A DNA stretch of 64,000 nt, from positions 124,001 to 188,000 of the forward strand of contig WBMZ01008618.1 in assembly GCA_013400975.1 (NCBI GenBank), read 5' to 3'. The position numbers and the translations under genes were made by a program. How positions within the stretch are numbered: position 1 is the first letter of the stretch; each line of letters starts with the position of its first letter. Origin of the DNA: Atrichornis clamosus (lineage: Eukaryota > Chordata > Aves > Passeriformes > Menuridae). Below, one piece after another: positions 49,375 through 62,165 of this stretch. The notes below the pieces were generated by a model, which saw only the letters and a program-made list of their open reading frames with translations, was not told the DNA's origin and did no database searches.

Positions 49375-49670
49375 ACTAATTTGAGGCTTTCTGTCACAAG
49401 CGTTTCAGTGACAAACTTGAGGGTTTCTGCGACAAACGTGAGAGTTTCTGTGACAAACTCGAGGATTTCAGTAACAAATTTGAGGGTTTCTGTAAAAAAC
49501 TGGAGGATTTCGGTGAAAAACTTGAGGCTTTCTGTGACAAACTTGAGGGTTTCTGCGACAAACGTGAGAGTTTCTGTGAGAAACTCGAGGATTTCAGTAA
49601 CAAATTTGAGGGTTTCTGTAAAAAACTCGAGGGTTTCTGTGTCAAACTCCAAGGTTTCACTGCCACTTGA
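49375..49670. repeat. 21-bp tandem satellite with a 126-bp higher-order period
   Basis: About 14 units of GAGGGTTTCTGTGACAAACTT with variants (GAGAGTTTCTG, GAGGATTTCAG, GTAAAAAACTC). A six-unit block starting at 49411 (ACAAACTTGAGGGTTTCTGC) recurs at 49537, exactly 126 bp later, with only a few differences. Because 21 is a multiple of three, several frames remain open across it: about 100 codons on the plus strand (heptad like RVSVTNL) and about 104 and 90 on the minus strand (heptads like FVTETLK). These frames have no flanking gene structure and are best seen as repeat by-products. Confidence 0.92.
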
Positions 49671-49680
49671 GGGAGCTCAA

Positions 49681-52600
49681 AGATAATTGACCTTCCAGAG
49701 CACCTCGAGTTTCATAATTACAGGGAGACTGTTTCCACAGATAAAAGGGGTAATTTTGGAAAGCAAAGCTATGTGTAGTGAAATTTTAACACTGATACTT
49801 TGATTTGATTCTTTAAACTATTCTCAAATGAATTCCAAAGCAAGCTAATGTGTAACTCATAGGCGGGGACGAGATGCCAACACTGGCAAAAGGATCCCAC
49901 AGAAACTCTCTCCTCTAACCTGGGAGCAATTTTATCATTATTTAAGGGAAGATCCAGAAAAAGAGGTTTTATCTCCAAAGTCTCACAAAAGCTTTTTATA
50001 CCTCGTAAGCAAAGCAACAGGCAAAACCACGTAGTGAATAAACACATTAACCACATTAAACTGCAATTTCTGATTCAGGATGATAATATTTTTGCCTGGA
50101 TTCAACTGTATATTCCAGTGGAAAGCATGGAAGTGAACAGCTGTCAGAGGCTTTAGGGATATCCTCACCAAGTTGACTTCATTTAATCAATTAACCAAAA
50201 ACTCCACAATCTTGTGGATCAGGATTTCATCCTGCAAACTTTTGATGCAGAGTTTTGCACACTAAACACCAAAAAATTCACTCTGCAAAAGTACTTTTTG
50301 GAGCTTCCAGCAACAATGGGGGATTGGCTGTGCCAAGTGCAATGACAAAGGATTCCTGGAAAAAGAAACACTCGGCCTGGAATGGCATCCTGAGTCTCAG
50401 CAGCGTGACCAGTAGGATTTTGAGCACTGGTTTATGATCTTCTTGTCCCATTCTAGTTTATTAAATCCCTGTAGCATTACAGTCCAAAGCTTCCTAACTG
50501 AAGAGATTCAGTGTGTCATTCCTGTAGCAATTCGTAAAAATAGAGAATCTCCTTCCTTTTCCTGTAAAAACAGTGGGATTAGGCCAAAGGACCTGAAAGG
50601 GTGCATGTTGTTTTGTTCTCTCTCTCATTTATTATTTAAACTCAAGAATCCTGAATTTGTCTTTTTTATTTCAGTTGTTACCCAAGTGAGAAAAAAACCT
50701 CAACAATCTGTTAATTGAGTAGGTGTTAAATACAGAACAGAACAGATATTTCTTCTCATGCTTTGATGTTCCTAATGACACAGAAACAGAGTGATGTGCT
50801 AGAGGTCTCTGTCTGTAATAAAAACATACACTAGTACCTGTCAGAAAAGGTAGTGGCCGAGTGAAGACATGCACCTACAGAAGTAGGTTAAGGAAATTAA
50901 ATTTATGTCTGCTGTTTAGGATTTCCATTTTCACTGGAGGGATTTAACAATGGAATATTTTATAAGCCATTCTCTACATATGTGTTTAAGGTTGTGTAAA
51001 AAAAGAATCACTTATATGAAATGAAACAAAAAGAAACTAAATTTTTTTACATCAACAAATTTTCTCTGATCATGTACTTTAAAAACACCTATGACCTACA
51101 GCATGTTTAATATTCAAAGGTGTTTTGTACAGTTCTAATACTCACCAGCATTAATTATTCTATCAGTACTCTGTGTAAAATAATGTTAGGGTTCTCATTT
51201 AATTTATATTAATAACACTAATTGTACTAGTATAAATGTATATATTAAAATGATTCATGAGTCTACGTTGAGATGAGTAGGTTTTTGTTGGATTAAGTTA
51301 GAAAGGGCTATAGAATTAATTTAATTGGAGTTAGGTCATGGCACTGTCATCATAAAACTGCTTAAGAAAACTAATTGCTGGGTGATATCTAGGTGAAGTT
51401 ATGAAGAGTTTTGAGGAAAATAGTGTCCTGGAAATCTCACTGAAGGTCTGAAGTATTTACGGAACTAAAGCCCTGTGAAAAGAAAATGCCTCTGATAATG
51501 GGCAAAGCTTTGCTCACATTTTAGACTGATAAATTACACGTTCATGGGTCCAGTCCCCCCAGCCCAGGCATGCAGTTGCACGCAGTACACAGGCAGTTCT
51601 CTGTGGCCCTTTCATTCTTCCCTGCCTAAAGCACTGTCCCTCTGGGTGAGTCTTGCCTCAACACATCTTGACTTTGATTCATGACAGCTGTTTTATGTAG
51701 CTAAATATCTGATTCCAGAGATCATTTATTCAACTGGCTTGGCTTACCAGCCTGTTTTCCCTTCCTGAGTATTTAAGAAGATATTTTAGCTTTTGAGGGG
51801 AAGAGGAGGGGGTATGACACAACTGGCAGCTTTGCTGGCTGTGTACGATGGGAATGGCAATTGAGTGTGTCTGTGCCAGTCTTCCCTGGCATTGGCTCTT
51901 TGGTCACTGCATTCTCATGGCTGTTTGTGGGCACTCAGCCAAACAGAACTTTGAGCAATTACTAAAATGAAGAATGCAAATGTTCTTTATAATTCAGGAT
52001 CCATTCTTGCTTCCATAACCATCAATGGGAAATTTCCTACTGAAGGGAATAGAGCTGATTGTATATGAAACATTTTCTGTACCCTGGAAATGTTGAGTTT
52101 TAATGAGAAGTATTTTTATAAAACCTGGATTTTTAAAAATTAATTTTTAATTGTAGAAAATAGATATTTTTGCCTCACGTAATTCAGAGAAGTGTGAGGA
52201 TGTGGAGAAATAGTCCAAAACACACTTTTCACCATTTTCATTTACCACTACGAGGGCTTTGTAATGGTTGTAATTTTACATTTTTATTCACTGTGTTTTA
52301 TCTATATTTTTAAAAATCTAAAAGTGAATACATAAATCAATCAGATCCTGTAATCCATTCATGCGTGACCGCTACATTCATTGAAGGTCTGTGGCAAAAC
52401 TGAATCACTGTATTCAACATTCAATCCTACATTAGATATTAGGAATTCCAGAATGTTTTAATCCCTGAAATTGGCCTCTTAGCAGAGTGTGTTTGCCATT
52501 CTCGCTCTTTTTTTGGTGTCTCCAAAGTATGCACATCTACAGTCCTATATTTGAAAATAATAGATGACATAAAATGTGTAAAGGATTGTTTCTCTCAGTC

Positions 52601-54010
52601 GTTATTTTTGCAGATTGGGTTGCCTGTAATGGTTTGCAGAAGAACCTCATGACTTGTCTCATAAAATTCTGCTCTTTGAACAATCCAATGTAGAATCTCC
52701 TTCTTCTTAGATATGTGATCATTTGCAGATTGCTTTATGAGCAATTTTCCTCCCTGCTCCATTGCCTCCCAACTGATCCTCAAGTTGTTCCAAACCTTTC
52801 TCTCTGAAAGATGGAAAGCTGAAGCGAGTACAAGCTGAAGCTGAAGGGTCTAGCAGGAAGTCATATCATACCTTGCTGGGGCAGGGCAATTCTCATAACA
52901 AAAATTTTGCATTTTGCATGTTGGCTAATTGACACATGGTACAGCTGCAGAGCTGTAGGGTCTGTCTGGCTGTCAGGGAGAAGAAGAGTAGAGCAGCTGA
53001 CACGCCATGAGCTTTATTCAAGCTGTCCACATGTGCTGACAGGTAGCAGTGACATATGCTTTTTCTGCTGTCAAAATTCAGGCTTAGCTCTACAATCACA
53101 ATGCTAAAAAAATATCTATTATACATTCAGATCCTGGATGCCAATTCTATGATCCAGTGTGGTGAATGCGTGGTGAAGATCAATAAGAGTTTGACTTTTG
53201 TTTACTACAGTTTCTACGGGAGAAAATGATTTATTTAAATGTCAGAAACTCAAATTCTGCCTCCACAGGTAATTTACGCGTGTCTTTAGAGATGAAAAGT
53301 GGAACAAAACTACATGTCCTCTTTGCTCTATTAGAAATTGATGAAATAAAATTGCAAAATAGCCCTCATCACCAGCAGAGAAATTATTAATAACTGGTTA
53401 GGCTGAGAGCAGAGATGTGATTGGGTGGCAAAGAATTCAAATTTTGTTCTTAGGCTCCAGAGTTAACATTAATTCAGTAGGGTTGCATATTTTTACTGAA
53501 ATTTGGGAGTTCTGACACTGCTAACAGTTTAAATAGTTTTTTACTCATTACTACTGTAATTTTAATATACTTTCATTAATTGGATTGCTAAATGCAATGG
53601 TACTAATTCCTCATGACACCTGTTCTGCGGAAACCGAAATGAAAGTTAACATCAGAAAAGTGTGAGTAGGTTTAATTCTTATTAAAATGCCAGCCACAGA
53701 AATAGGGATGGATGGGGCTGAAATAAGAGGGTGTAGAACTGGAACTAAAGGACAGTAACACAAGATGACACAAGCTAATTCTTAGCTGCTGTGGGAAGGC
53801 AAATGGTTCTGGCTGAAGACTTACAAAGCGTATAAAGTTATTTCTGCCACCCAGACCTTGTTCTTGTTCCACAGGCAGCTCTGACACTCCCAAGTAGTGA
53901 AGAAAACCTGATTCCACTGAAACTTCTCCTGTCTTTCTCTAGTCACAAGTTTTGTGGTTACAATGCAGAGACAAAATATCTTGCTACATTTTCTCTAATT
54001 TACTAACTGG
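49681..54010. other. Intergenic sequence
   Basis: About 4.3 kb of AT-rich sequence without recognised genes or repeats. The frames here are under 100 codons and have no family support. Confidence 0.6.
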
Positions 54011-54012
54011 GT

Positions 54013-54205
54013 ATAGTGGGTTGACCTTGGCTGGGGGTCAGGTGCCCACCAAGCTGCCCTATCACTCCCCTTCCCAGCGGGATAAGGGAGAGAGAATAAG
54101 ATGGAAAACAACTAGTAGGTTGAGATAATGATTAAATTATTTTAAGGAATGAGACATCTGAGACTCTGCTGGGGGAAACCTTGGGTTGAGCAGGCAAGGA
54201 AACCT
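54013..54205 (+). mobile_element. LTR-type endogenous retrovirus fragment
   Basis: The stretch TGGGTTGACCTTGGCTGGGG, GTCAGGTGCCCACCAAGCTG and CCCTATCACTCCCCTTCCCA matches a repeat I recall as common in bird genomes and associated with endogenous retroviral LTRs. The 3' boundary is unclear; GACATCTGAGACTCTGCTGG and GGGAAACCTTGGGTTGAGCA probably still belong to it. No viral coding sequence is visible. The family assignment is from memory. Confidence 0.5.
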
Positions 54206-57200
54206 TGTGTGACTGTGTGAGTGTGGGGTGTGTAGCTGCAAGGGGGCCCCAGTCCCAGCTCAGGTGGTGCGAATGTGGCTGCCAGAGTGGTTCCTGGACC
54301 ATCAGACAGGGAAGTTTCCTTTACAGTGGTTGACCTTCAGAAGTATATATGTCAGAAGCACATATTGATTCAAGCCCTTCCAGCGCTCAGTGATCTACCT
54401 GCCAGTCTCTCATAGACAAAGTTGTAGATGCATGCAGGAAAACTTGAACTTAGTTCTTGAGACATGGCTCGGATGATTTTTAATTTCATGCCTGATACAC
54501 AGAGCAAAAAGCAAACTGTTTTGGCTGAAAATCACTTCTCCTATGTCTGCTTGCCATGCAAGGTCAGAGTGTTGTTCCATCTCATGTGTGCATTTGCATC
54601 TCTCAGATTGAGAATGTCAGAATTGGGGAATATGTAGGAAATGCTGGCTGACATTGGGTTAGATGGTGATACAATTCCAGCAACAAACTACTCCTTTGGT
54701 TTGCCTCACACGTCCATCTATGAAATACAAAACCGTGGTAGCCAGAACACGTGGACTTGAAATGACTCAAATGGAGAAAAGATAAAAGATACAGATACAG
54801 AATGCAAGATATATTTTTTTTTGTGGTGAAATGTAAATGCTGTGTTGACTACAATTAAATGAGCACATACACACATGCATACTGTATATAGATATGTTTG
54901 CATAGGCATATGTCTATATATATAGTAAAAGAAGGAGAAAAATAATGTGGACCTTGCAAGTTAGTAAATAGAGGGATGCATGGATTTCAGCTTGGCTTTT
55001 GGGAAAGTACGTAGCACACATGTTAAATAACTGGGAAAATCTAGATGGTGAGATACTAGAAGGTATAGGCAAGATTCTGTTGTCTTGATACTGTATTCCG
55101 TTGTCTCGGCCTGTATTACTGTGCCCCTGCATACTTAATATTACTTATAAAAATTGTGATTTTAGTTATTTTCTGGCTAGTTCTCTGTTCTCTTCCCTCT
55201 TTGGAATTTGGCAGAAGGTGCATATACATGAAATAGTTGTCTGTGTCCCTGAAGACTGTCCATTTCAGTCAAAACTCTGTGTTCTGCAAAACCAGCCTTA
55301 GCAATAACGTGCTCCTCAGCCGAGCCCTTTTGCCATAGGTAGGTTAACCCTACACCAAGATCACACAGCTGTCCTCAGTCAGCTGAGTTTCACCCATTCG
55401 TGCTACAGGGAAGTAGACCCTTCCCTACCCTGCTTTAGGCAGCTGGTGGTGAAGTAGTGGTATTTGGATATTTGTGAATATCAGCAAATATTGGATAGGA
55501 GTTAAAAGCAGCAACACTGCTCAACTTTAAAACCTCCTTTTGCTCTCATTAAGATGTAACTATGGTAACTTTTTGCTGCAGTGCCTTCGTCTGGGTGATA
55601 AAGATAGACAATTTTTGGGCACCGCATTCCTTCCATTTTAGGGATGATTTGCAGAGTCCAATACAGAACCACTGAGTCATTAAAAAATCATTGAGAGGGT
55701 GTTCTAGTTTTGCATCAGCAGCTGGCTTTCAGGCTGTACACATTCAAGCTTGTCACTCCAGCTTCTAGAACTATTACTGATTGATCCCTGTATAGTTTCT
55801 CCCTGTAGTTTCTGATTCACCTTTTAGTTACAGATGAGATTTTATTAAAGGCTGTTTTTCTTCCTGAGGAGTTTTTATTAAAGGTTGTTTTTCTTGCCCT
55901 CTCTAAAGGAAAGTCCTTCCAAAGACAGAATTGTTGGCACATATGAATTGTCTAATGCTGAACTGATAGATGAGCTGTCATCGGGGTACAAACCTGTGAC
56001 TGTTAGAACAAAGGTTGGCAAATTCAAATGGGAAATAAAGTGCATTTTTTTAACAGCAAGGGAAATTAATAATTGAAACGACTCACCTATGGATCCAGTC
56101 AGGAACAGATGTCTTCCTAAAAGCTGTGCTCCAGTTCAACAAGTATTGAGCTCCATGCAAGAACCCACTGGTGAAATTCTCTGGGCTACGTTTGGCAGAA
56201 GTAAAGAGCAGAGGATCCAGTGGTATCTGCTGAATCAATAAAGCGAAACCAAACTGCCTCTGAAGGAGCAGCAAACAGCTTTCCTCTGTAGATCAGGCAT
56301 CAAAGTGAAATGTGCATTTGACAAGTGTGCTGTATATGGTAATTAAATTGCTTCTATGCTTATTTACAACTTTCTACTTCCTCTTCTCAACTGCAGTTTT
56401 CATTCTATATTTTCTCCCTTCTTCTCTGCTCTTTTATCACTTTCTACTCCAAAGCCCTCAATTAGAGCTAAACTTTTGAACCACACATGGAGTTTGTTTA
56501 TCTTTAATCACCAACACCCACTGTAATACTACACCACATGACAATTTTAGAGTAGACATTCCAAAATTGCAATATAAGGAGGGAATAGACAACCTTTAGG
56601 ATTAAAACTGTTTGAAATGTCTCAGAGAAAGAAATTATGCAACAAATCATAATGATTTAATTCCATCTGTTGGTAGTGCTCAGATTCTTTGAGGATTTAC
56701 TTCTGGTCAGCAGGCCCATTGCTAAGCACTATTTTGCCTGCCTACATTAAAGTCTAAGATATTAAACATTGCTTCAAGGATAAATTCTTTTTCCATTATG
56801 TTTAATTGTACCTGGAAATATTGGAAGCCTCTGTCTGGTTCCTAATGCCCTGGTAGCCTCACCTCTCCCATCTGTATGCTCACAACACACACAGTGGAAA
56901 TGTCAGCACTTAGCAGCAGCTACACAAGAGCTGCTGCAAAGTCGGTGCTGGTCACAATTCGGTAAAGTCATGGAGGTACCTAACTCTGACACAGGAATAG
57001 TTCTGTGAGAGTCACTAGGCTCAAGATATAGTTGGTGGGTGTAAGTGCTTTCTAAATGAACTGTTCTTGGTATGGATGAGCCAGAGTCTTATAAATTGGC
57101 CAATGGCCAGGACCCAGAGACCAGGGAGCCAGAAGTTTGCCTCCAACATCTGTTTCCAGTGTGACTATCTAACTCTCAATTTATCAACCCTTCACATTGT

Positions 57201-60200
57201 CAAGTAAAAAAAATGCATAAAATAATTGGATTATATATTAAGACTCTTGAGAGAGTTGCTTATTGACCTTCTTCTACTCCAGTGAACTTAGCTGTGAAAA
57301 ATTGAGTAAAAAGCAGGGCCTGGCTGAAAGTGAGATACTACATCTGAGCAGTGCACTCTTGGATAAGCAGAAATTACTGAATAAATAACAAAATGTGAAG
57401 AAATAAGATCCAAATTGAAGCGTGGAAATTGTGAACTGTAGAAGTGATTGCTTTTATAAATACTTTTAAATGCATATTTGCTTTCTGAGTTTCACTATAA
57501 ATTGTAATGAAGTGTGTCTGAGTTCAGATGTGAATAAGGCCAAATGTTATGTGGGGAAAAAAACTCCTCTGAAAAAACAATCTTCCAACTGAAAGTAACT
57601 GTGTTTTACCTCCCTAAAGATATCAGGATTGGTTCTGAATATTACAGTATTCTGCTGTCCGTTTCTTGTGCTAAGCATTTGCTTTAACCTTTTGGACCTT
57701 CCTTGTCATTCATGCTTGATATAAACTAAAGCTACACAAAAAATAGTGTATTTTAAAAGTCTCATACATTCTGTCTGTAATTATCCTGGTGGCATGGTGT
57801 GACCTGCTGATTCAATTCTTATTGAGATGAATATGAGCTGTTAGTAGACCAAGGTTCAGTGAATACATTAAATCTCGAGGCCTCAATCAATTACCTGTTT
57901 CCTCATGGCAGTGTCTAGGATGTCTGGAAAATAAAAAGAATCAGAGGTGATTAGAAAATACCTCCTTGGATGTAAAGTGGCTCTGAAAAGTTGACTATCA
58001 ATTTTAGATGCACTTTTCCTGGTGGCTTACTAAGTCTGACTTGGTTTTCTCTACTACAAGAGAAAGCAGAGTGTTGCACTGTTTTCCATTGTCTGTGTGC
58101 TAAGGAGGGGCTGGCTAAGGTGTGACACTGATACAGCCTGCTTTGGTGACTGTACTGTGTTGCTAACATACAGCAGCCTTGTCCAAAGAGAAACTGAACA
58201 CTTTTCTTTTTCCTGCCAAAAACCACTTTGCAAGTGAGGCCCGGAATGATGGTGAGGAAGTTGTCACTTCCCAGCAAGCAGCTGCAGAATAGAGAGACAG
58301 GAAAGGAAGAGCAGTCACTTTGGTCTAAATTTAAAAGGCAATGCTTTAACCTTCCCAATGAATTGGTCAAGTGGCTCTTGTGCTGTTTTCTCACTCAGCT
58401 TTCTGACCCAATGTTAGAAAGGGTTTTCTTAATATGTAAGTATGTTTCTACCATGTACACTCCAATGACCATCATGATTGATCCTACTAAGAAGCAGAGG
58501 GGCACACAGTAACCTACGAATGGTAGTATTCTCCTTGTCTTGTTTCAGTCATTTGACTCATTTTTTCACATCAGCTTCTTCCTGTGTAATTTTCTGTACG
58601 TGTATGGCACATGAAGTCTTTCTCACCCACGCCCACTTTTCCTCCTTTCATAGTGGGAGCTGTTGTGCTAATGATACAATCAGGGAATACTGTGGAGAGA
58701 CAAGGGGTGGAATTTGCATCATCTGCTGAGCCTGTTAAACTCTAAATGTTCAATTTCTTTAAGTCTTAAATGACTCTGCTGGAACAGCAAAGGACTATTC
58801 CTATACCCAGGGACCTACTCACCTCCTAGTAAGGTCTTTAGTTGGTGTATACTGAGAAATTTCTCTTACTGGTGTGGATGCCAGCCCACAAAGGCACACT
58901 GAGGTGGAGCAGTTGGACTGAGAGTTGTGGGTTTTGTTTGTGAGAGTTTGGGTGTTTTGTTAACTAGAGTGTGTAGTTATATCTAATTATTTGGGCACTT
59001 CACTAATTCTTTCATGTTAGAACAAGTGTCAAAGTTCCTTTTATTTTGTGGTCTCACTAAACTTTGCAGACTTTTATGTCTTGTAGATTTTAAAGTCATA
59101 GAGAAGTCTATTGCTGTATTGTGAAGACCATAGTATTTTAACAGGACAAGTGTTTTGGCTGGGATTACTTGGCAAAATTGGGAACAGAAGTTGCCTTCTG
59201 CCTTGCAGCATGATGCTCCATCCATCACTGCCTCTGAAAGACCAGTGAGCTGCAGAGATGAGACCTGAATTCCTGCTTCTCAGGGCTGTACTTCAGTGCA
59301 CCTTCTCCTAATCTAATGGAATTTTGATAAACAATCAAATAATTATCTGCTTTTATAAGAAAAAATAAAATTGTTACCAATAAGATAGGAGAGGCTACTC
59401 TTACATGCAATGCTTTCATTAGAAATATTTACATTTTGAAAGTGACTTGTTCAGTTTTCAGTGTATAATTTAGAAAAATGCAACTAAACTGCCTTTCCTC
59501 TGGAAAACATTTTATCTGTCTGTACTATGCTAATATGATCAGTCATATGCTGTACATCCCTTCTCTTCCTACATATAAATTATTCAGAACTATTATAGCT
59601 AAAACTTTGAGTAGATGATTTTATTTCTGTCTTCTCAAATGCTAGAAGGGATTTAGTTTAAAATGAAAGGGATGACATCCTTGTGAGGTACTGGGAAAGC
59701 AGGAATCAGTTGTGACTGGCAGGCTTACTCTTGGAGAAATGAAAAAAAATGGTTAAAAGTATCTCTTTTAGTTAAAAATATTAGCAAAGTTAATATAACA
59801 TATTTAAGCCTACACAGCTTAGTCTTTAGAACTTCCTATCAAATATAACAATAAGCACATCAAAGTTTATGGAACCATTTTCTAAGATAACTCTATTTCA
59901 ATTCCCTCACCCAAGCCACTGTTAATTTGGCTTTGTAAGGTAAATTTAACCTCTTGCAGTAACCCAAAGGTTTAGGTCTTTTCACGTTAAAACACTTGAT
60001 TTAATCTTCTGTAATCAAGGAATTAATGATTTTTCTTGCATACAAATAAACAATTCAGTGAAATCCCAATCTGTAATTCACTCAGATCCACAGGCTTTGT
60101 CACTTAACTACCTTGAACTGCACTTCCCAGGAGCACCTGGGCTGAGGAGCAGATAACAACCAAAGCCTTCAGGTGTTTTGTGACTGCCGAGGAGCTGGGC

Positions 60201-60711
60201 TCTTTGTGCCTCAGGATGCGGTCTGAAGCTATTGGTGTTGGGCTGCTTTGTGCAAGCTTTCACCTTCATTCTAGTGCAACACAAGGTTAAGGTAGGTTTA
60301 GCCTCTTTTTTTGTCTACCAAACAATCTATAGCAAGCTTTATCATCTTTTATATGGAAAAACAGTCTTTGTTTTTGACACAAGGTGAACCTGTGCACCTT
60401 GCAGCCCCTACACAAAGCTTGCTTTCTGGGGTTCTTTGCCCACTGGAAAAATACAGCTCTACAGAGATATGGGACACTTTGTCTTGATTCAGCTGCATGG
60501 TCTAGACTGCAACGCATGTAATTTTTTGTTTTAGTGATCCTGAGGAAGTTTGGTAACTATAGAATGCTTCTGTGATTCCTGTTTTGTCCCCATGGCATAA
60601 GCTTTGTCCTCTCTGAGGGGTTGTATGCTTTTAACGTGATCCATGGTTGTGTGGCCAGTGGTTGTGTGGCCAGGCTTCCCAAATCCTACTCTAAATACCA
60701 TATATGTAATG
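54206..60711. other. Intergenic sequence
   Basis: About 6.5 kb. It includes a TA/CA-rich low-complexity tract (about 54855-54925) and a short direct repeat TTTATTAAAGGYTGTTTTTC at 55840 and 55873. Frames at 55885-56076 and 57951-58394 (147 codons, minus) have no recognised product and no splice or promoter support. A pyrimidine-rich patch lies at about 56370-56460. Confidence 0.55.
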
Positions 60712-60772
60712 TTTTCTAGATAAATGATCTCTAAGGTCCCTTTCAACCCAAACCATTCAATAATCTATGACA
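60712..60772 (+). mobile_element. Short CR1 LINE 3' tail
   Basis: GATCTCTAAGGTCCCTTTCA followed by ACCCAAACCATTCAATAATCTATGA is the terminal part of a CR1 3' UTR with a decayed tail repeat. Only about 60 bp are recognisable. Confidence 0.7.
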
Positions 60773-62009
60773 AGGTTTTGTGCTTTAAGCTAAGTGGATT
60801 ATAGGAAATGGTGTTGATGAAGTCAGAGACAAATGAGATGGGGATGTTGTTTTGTAGTGCTAATTTAAATGACTCTAAGCTGGCATTTCTCAAGTGAGCA
60901 AGAAGCAACCTTTGAACTTAAGGAAGAGTATTCAATAAAATCTAGTGGCTCAGGTTGATGGTCTGTGATACTGTAGGATGCCTGTCCTAATTAGTGATGG
61001 TCCTGGTCATAAAGTTTGAATTCAGTACAGCCTGAGATTCAAAACTGCTCCATTGTCATGTGAATCCATATATTTGTGACAACGTGGGACACTTACAGAA
61101 TCACGTATAGGTGTAATACTCAATTTATTTTTGTTCTTTCTCTTAAAAATCTGAATCCAAATATTTTAGTCTTTGCTTTTGCCTCATCTTTGTATGCACT
61201 TATGCTGAAAACAGAAGTGCTGTTTCTAGCAAAAATCATAAGTTTTTACAAAGTTGTGTCTGCAAGAAGTTTCTTCCTGTTATTTTGTTTAGTGCAAAGA
61301 AAGAAATTAATTCTGTGCTGACATATAATTTGTCCTCATTAGCAGGAAACAGAATTTATATGACTCAAAAGCTATTTCTTAGTCTAACATACCAGCCTAA
61401 AATTTTAGCCACCACTGATTGTGCATTGTTGACTTGACAGTAGAAGTAACCATAACTTAGACTTAATGAATGCTTTCATGCAGTATGCACAGTCCTCCAA
61501 GAGTCCTTATTTCATACTATTTAATGCTGTGCTGAACAGTTGAGTTTGATAAAGGCTGAAACAGTCAGAATTATGCTTTCATTTGAATTTTAATTTTTAA
61601 AGGGGGAAGGCAGATGGTATTGTTTTACAGAGAGAATAGCCCAGCATGTCCTGCCATACTAAAAGTCTCTTTGAGCCCATCTGATACTGGTCTCTGAGTT
61701 TTTTCTCTGCTGGTTTCCTTAGCTTATGTATTGCCTTCAAATTGCATATATTAGTTTCCTATCAGAATAACTTGCAGGCATGGAAATTGGCCATGTCCTG
61801 TGAAGGTCACTGAAAAATTCATTCCCAAATAGGCAGCTTTTGTATAGCATTGATGCTCTTCTTGGTGCCAAAGCCTTGACTTTACAAATGGACGTGAGTT
61901 CAAAGGCAAATGCTAATTCAAAGCAGCAGCATGTCTTTGGAAGCAGTCTCCTTGTCAAGTATCCAGGAGCAAATTATATTTAAATCACTGTAGCGTGATA
62001 ACTTGTTTG
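60773..62009. other. Intergenic sequence
   Basis: About 1.2 kb without a recognised gene, repeat or RNA. Confidence 0.6.
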
Positions 62010-62165
62010 ACCAAAAGTTAAAACATGTTCCTAAGCCTGTTGTCCAAATGCTCCTTAGACACTGACAGGCTTGGAGCATCAACCCCAGGTCTTGGAGACC
62101 TGTCCCGGTGTTTGACCACCCTCTTAGCAAAGAAATAAGCATAAGCATGCTCGCAAGTAAAACGA
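62010..62165 (-). mobile_element. CR1 LINE fragment, reverse orientation
   Basis: ATGTTCCTAAGCCTGTTGTC, CAAATGCTCCTTAGACACTG, ACAGGCTTGGAGCATCAACC and GTGTTTGACCACCCTCTTAG match the reverse complement of a CR1 3' region upstream of its tail. The short frames on both strands here are shadows. Confidence 0.78.

Noticed and set aside
49338..49686. A heptad-repeat (coiled-coil-like) protein gene on either strand at 49.4-49.7 kb.
   Set aside because: All the frames are by-products of a 21-bp tandem repeat; there is no promoter, splice site or flanking coding sequence.
55885..56076. A plus-strand frame reading like a globular protein (ELSNAELIDELSSGYKPVTV).
   Set aside because: I could not match it to any family; no convincing exon borders. 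It was left as intergenic, although it would be worth a blastx.
57951..58394. A 147-codon minus-strand ORF.
   Set aside because: No recognisable domain, no start context or splice sites, and a plus-strand frame of similar quality overlaps it; chance is sufficient.
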